A stretch of 15,133 bases of DNA from contig CAYSEX010000053.1 in the NCBI GenBank assembly GCA_964430305.1, positions 1 through 15,133 on the forward strand, read 5' to 3'. Under the pieces are notes generated by a model. The model saw only the letters and a program-made list of their open reading frames with translations. It was not told where the DNA came from and made no database searches. Positions 14,274-15,133 of this stretch are shown here, piece by piece (within the stretch, counting starts at the first letter, position 1; every line of letters starts with the position of its first letter). Origin of the DNA: CAIZGX01 sp964430305. GTDB taxonomy: Bacteria > Bacteroidota > Bacteroidia > Flavobacteriales_D > Sanyastnellaceae. The translations under genes were made by a program, and so were the position numbers.

Positions 14274-14897
14274 TTATTTTCCTGTTAAAACGAAATTCAC
14301 ATCAGATAGATAACTTGAAATATTATCTTGAATCTTTGGTTTTGCAGGATCTAACTTTGTTTCTTTACCAGGCCCTTTCACCTCTTCTCCTCCGTCGGCT
14401 TCATTCTCTAACAACTGAATTAAGTTTTCGTCTTTATCACAATAATAACGCTTTACATAGCTCCATCCTTCAGATGCTCCTTCTACGAGCACGAAAAATA
14501 TCTTTCCGTCTTTTTTGTAAATGGTTAATTGCTGAGACCATTCATACCCCATAAAATCTCCACGTATTAATTCGTAATGCTCATCTAATTTGCATGTTTT
14601 TACCACTTGGTCGAATGGAATTTTTTCATCTGGGGAGAACGGATTGTCGTATTTCACCCTTTTTTTCGACTCACAATTCTTCATTCCAATTTTTTGAATC
14701 TCGGAATACCACAACTTAATTTCTTGAATGCGTTCTTCTTTGGTTTGCGGCTTCTCTTCAACCACCGGGGCTTGAGTTGCAGGAGTTGCAGGAGTTTCAG
14801 GCGCTGCAGCAGTGGGTTGTGGCGATGTTGGCTGTTCACTGCACGCTATCAACGATACAACGCCAACCAATAGAATAAACTTAATGTGCAATTTCAT
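14274..14897 (-). CDS. Hypothetical lipoprotein with Pro/Ala/Thr-rich linker (207 aa)
   Basis: The family is not recognised. MKLHIKFILLVGVVSLIAC is a lipoprotein signal with cysteine 19 as the acylation site (lipobox LIAC). Residues about 20-50 form a low-complexity linker rich in Pro, Ala and Thr (PQPTAAAPETPATPATQAP), followed by an acidic/basic stretch. A globular part from about 55 has KEERIQEIKLWYSEIQKI, a CES and a TCK cysteine, the strands WSQQLTIYKKDGKIFFVLVEG, then KRYYCDKDENLIQLLENEADGG. The signal and tether suggest a protein anchored at the outer membrane and held away from it by the linker. It is the convergent neighbour of the GH20 gene, 23 bp apart, and has no partner on its strand in the window. 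A TATTTTTA (one mismatch to TAnnTTTG) ends 4 nt before the ATG. Confidence 0.8.
   Translation of the reverse strand: MKLHIKFILLVGVVSLIACSEQPTSPQPTAAAPETPATPATQAPVVEEKPQTKEERIQEIKLWYSEIQKIGMKNCESKKRVKYDNPFSPDEKIPFDQVVKTCKLDEHYELIRGDFMGYEWSQQLTIYKKDGKIFFVLVEGASEGWSYVKRYYCDKDENLIQLLENEADGGEEVKGPGKETKLDPAKPKIQDNISSYLSDVNFVLTGK
14774..14800 (-). repeat. Three 9-bp tandem repeats encoding the lipoprotein linker
   Basis: Read on the plus strand, GAGTTGCAG occurs twice, then GAGTTTCAG with one change. On the coding strand this gives the Glu/Ala-Thr-Pro repeats of the linker. The unit is a multiple of three, so copy-number changes would keep the frame. Confidence 0.7.
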
Positions 14898-15034
14898 TCA
14901 GTAAAAATAGACAAATCAAATGTTCGTACAATAATCCGCCAAAGAAAAATTACTAGAAGAATAACAGAAGAAATAAAATGAATCTCTACTTCATTTCATT
15001 CTTTTGCTGCAATTAAGAAATCACAAGGAAAAAC

Positions 15035-15133
15035 TTGTTGTTATTTATAGCGATGCTGAACTTAGTGGCGCTGCCGTGCATTAAACCTCGCGTTCAATTT
15101 CACGCTTCTATACCACAAACAGAACTTGACTAT
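15035..15133 (+). CDS. Possible start of a rightward gene cut by the window edge
   Basis: A plus-strand frame is open from 15017 to the window end without a stop. An ATG at 15053 begins MLNLVALPCIKPRVQFHA. A TTG at 15035 with AAGGA 5 nt upstream would add MLLFIA, making a hydrophobic N-terminus like a signal peptide. Only 27-33 codons can be seen, so a chance open frame is quite possible. No family is recognised. The 14898-15034 stretch before it holds no other convincing gene. Confidence 0.25.
   Translation, partial: MLLFIAMLNLVALPCIKPRVQFHASIPQTELDY

Noticed and set aside
14607..14873. 88-codon plus-strand open frame
   Set aside because: It is antisense to the lipoprotein gene and is explained by that gene's composition, with a cysteine/arginine-rich shadow of the Pro/Ala repeats.
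15030..15133. Possible integron attC-like or mobile repeat near the right edge (GC-rich patch with CTGCCGTGCATTAAACC)
   Set aside because: No RYYYAAC/GTTRRRY core pair or convincing imperfect hairpin could be found, and no integrase gene is present.

Overview
The window reads as a chromosomal stretch of a Bacteroidota bacterium, most likely Flavobacteriia-like. The grounds are a PorE-like OmpA/TPR/beta-propeller protein, a large secreted Ig/P-domain protein typical of type IX secretion (T9SS) users, start sites with little Shine-Dalgarno sequence, and several TAnnTTTG -7 promoter elements. The 100-N gap suggests a draft or metagenome scaffold. Gene density is very high: no gene-free stretch exceeds about 160 bases, and no mobile element, CRISPR array, tRNA or rRNA was seen.

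Layout. (1) 1-1938, minus: a small secreted protein of unknown function followed 4 bp later by a large secreted surface protein that runs off the left edge. (2) 2029-6192, housekeeping: CCA-adding tRNA nucleotidyltransferase (+), MutS2-like ATPase (-, interrupted by the gap), FtsB/DivIC cell-division protein (+) and a YfcE-like phosphodiesterase (-). (3) 6252-9274, envelope: a PorE-like TPR/propeller/CRD/OmpA protein (+), convergent with a secreted metallo-beta-lactamase-fold hydrolase (-). (4) 9338-11287, minus: an unrecognised lipoprotein and a class I/II aminotransferase. (5) 11348-14250, plus: rsmE and a GH20 beta-hexosaminidase, overlapping by ATGA and so likely co-translated. (6) 14274-14897, minus: a small lipoprotein with a Pro/Ala/Thr-rich linker. 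(7) 14898-15133: mostly intergenic, perhaps with the start of a rightward gene.

Functionally this is a mosaic of single genes and pairs rather than one pathway. RNA maintenance (cca, rsmE), DNA transactions (MutS2), division (ftsB) and amino-acid metabolism sit among envelope and secretion functions (PorE-like protein, P-domain surface protein, two lipoproteins, secreted GH20).

I found no clear new system. The points most worth a second look are: convergent genes whose stop codons overlap within palindromic CTAG and TTAA tetramers; -7 promoter elements 4-6 nt from start codons, suggesting leaderless mRNAs; a three-segment, mutually exclusive hairpin with a nine-codon mini-ORF between the lipoprotein and hydrolase genes; face-to-face promoters between the aminotransferase and rsmE; and a gap in MutS2 that hides about three times more sequence than its 100 Ns imply.
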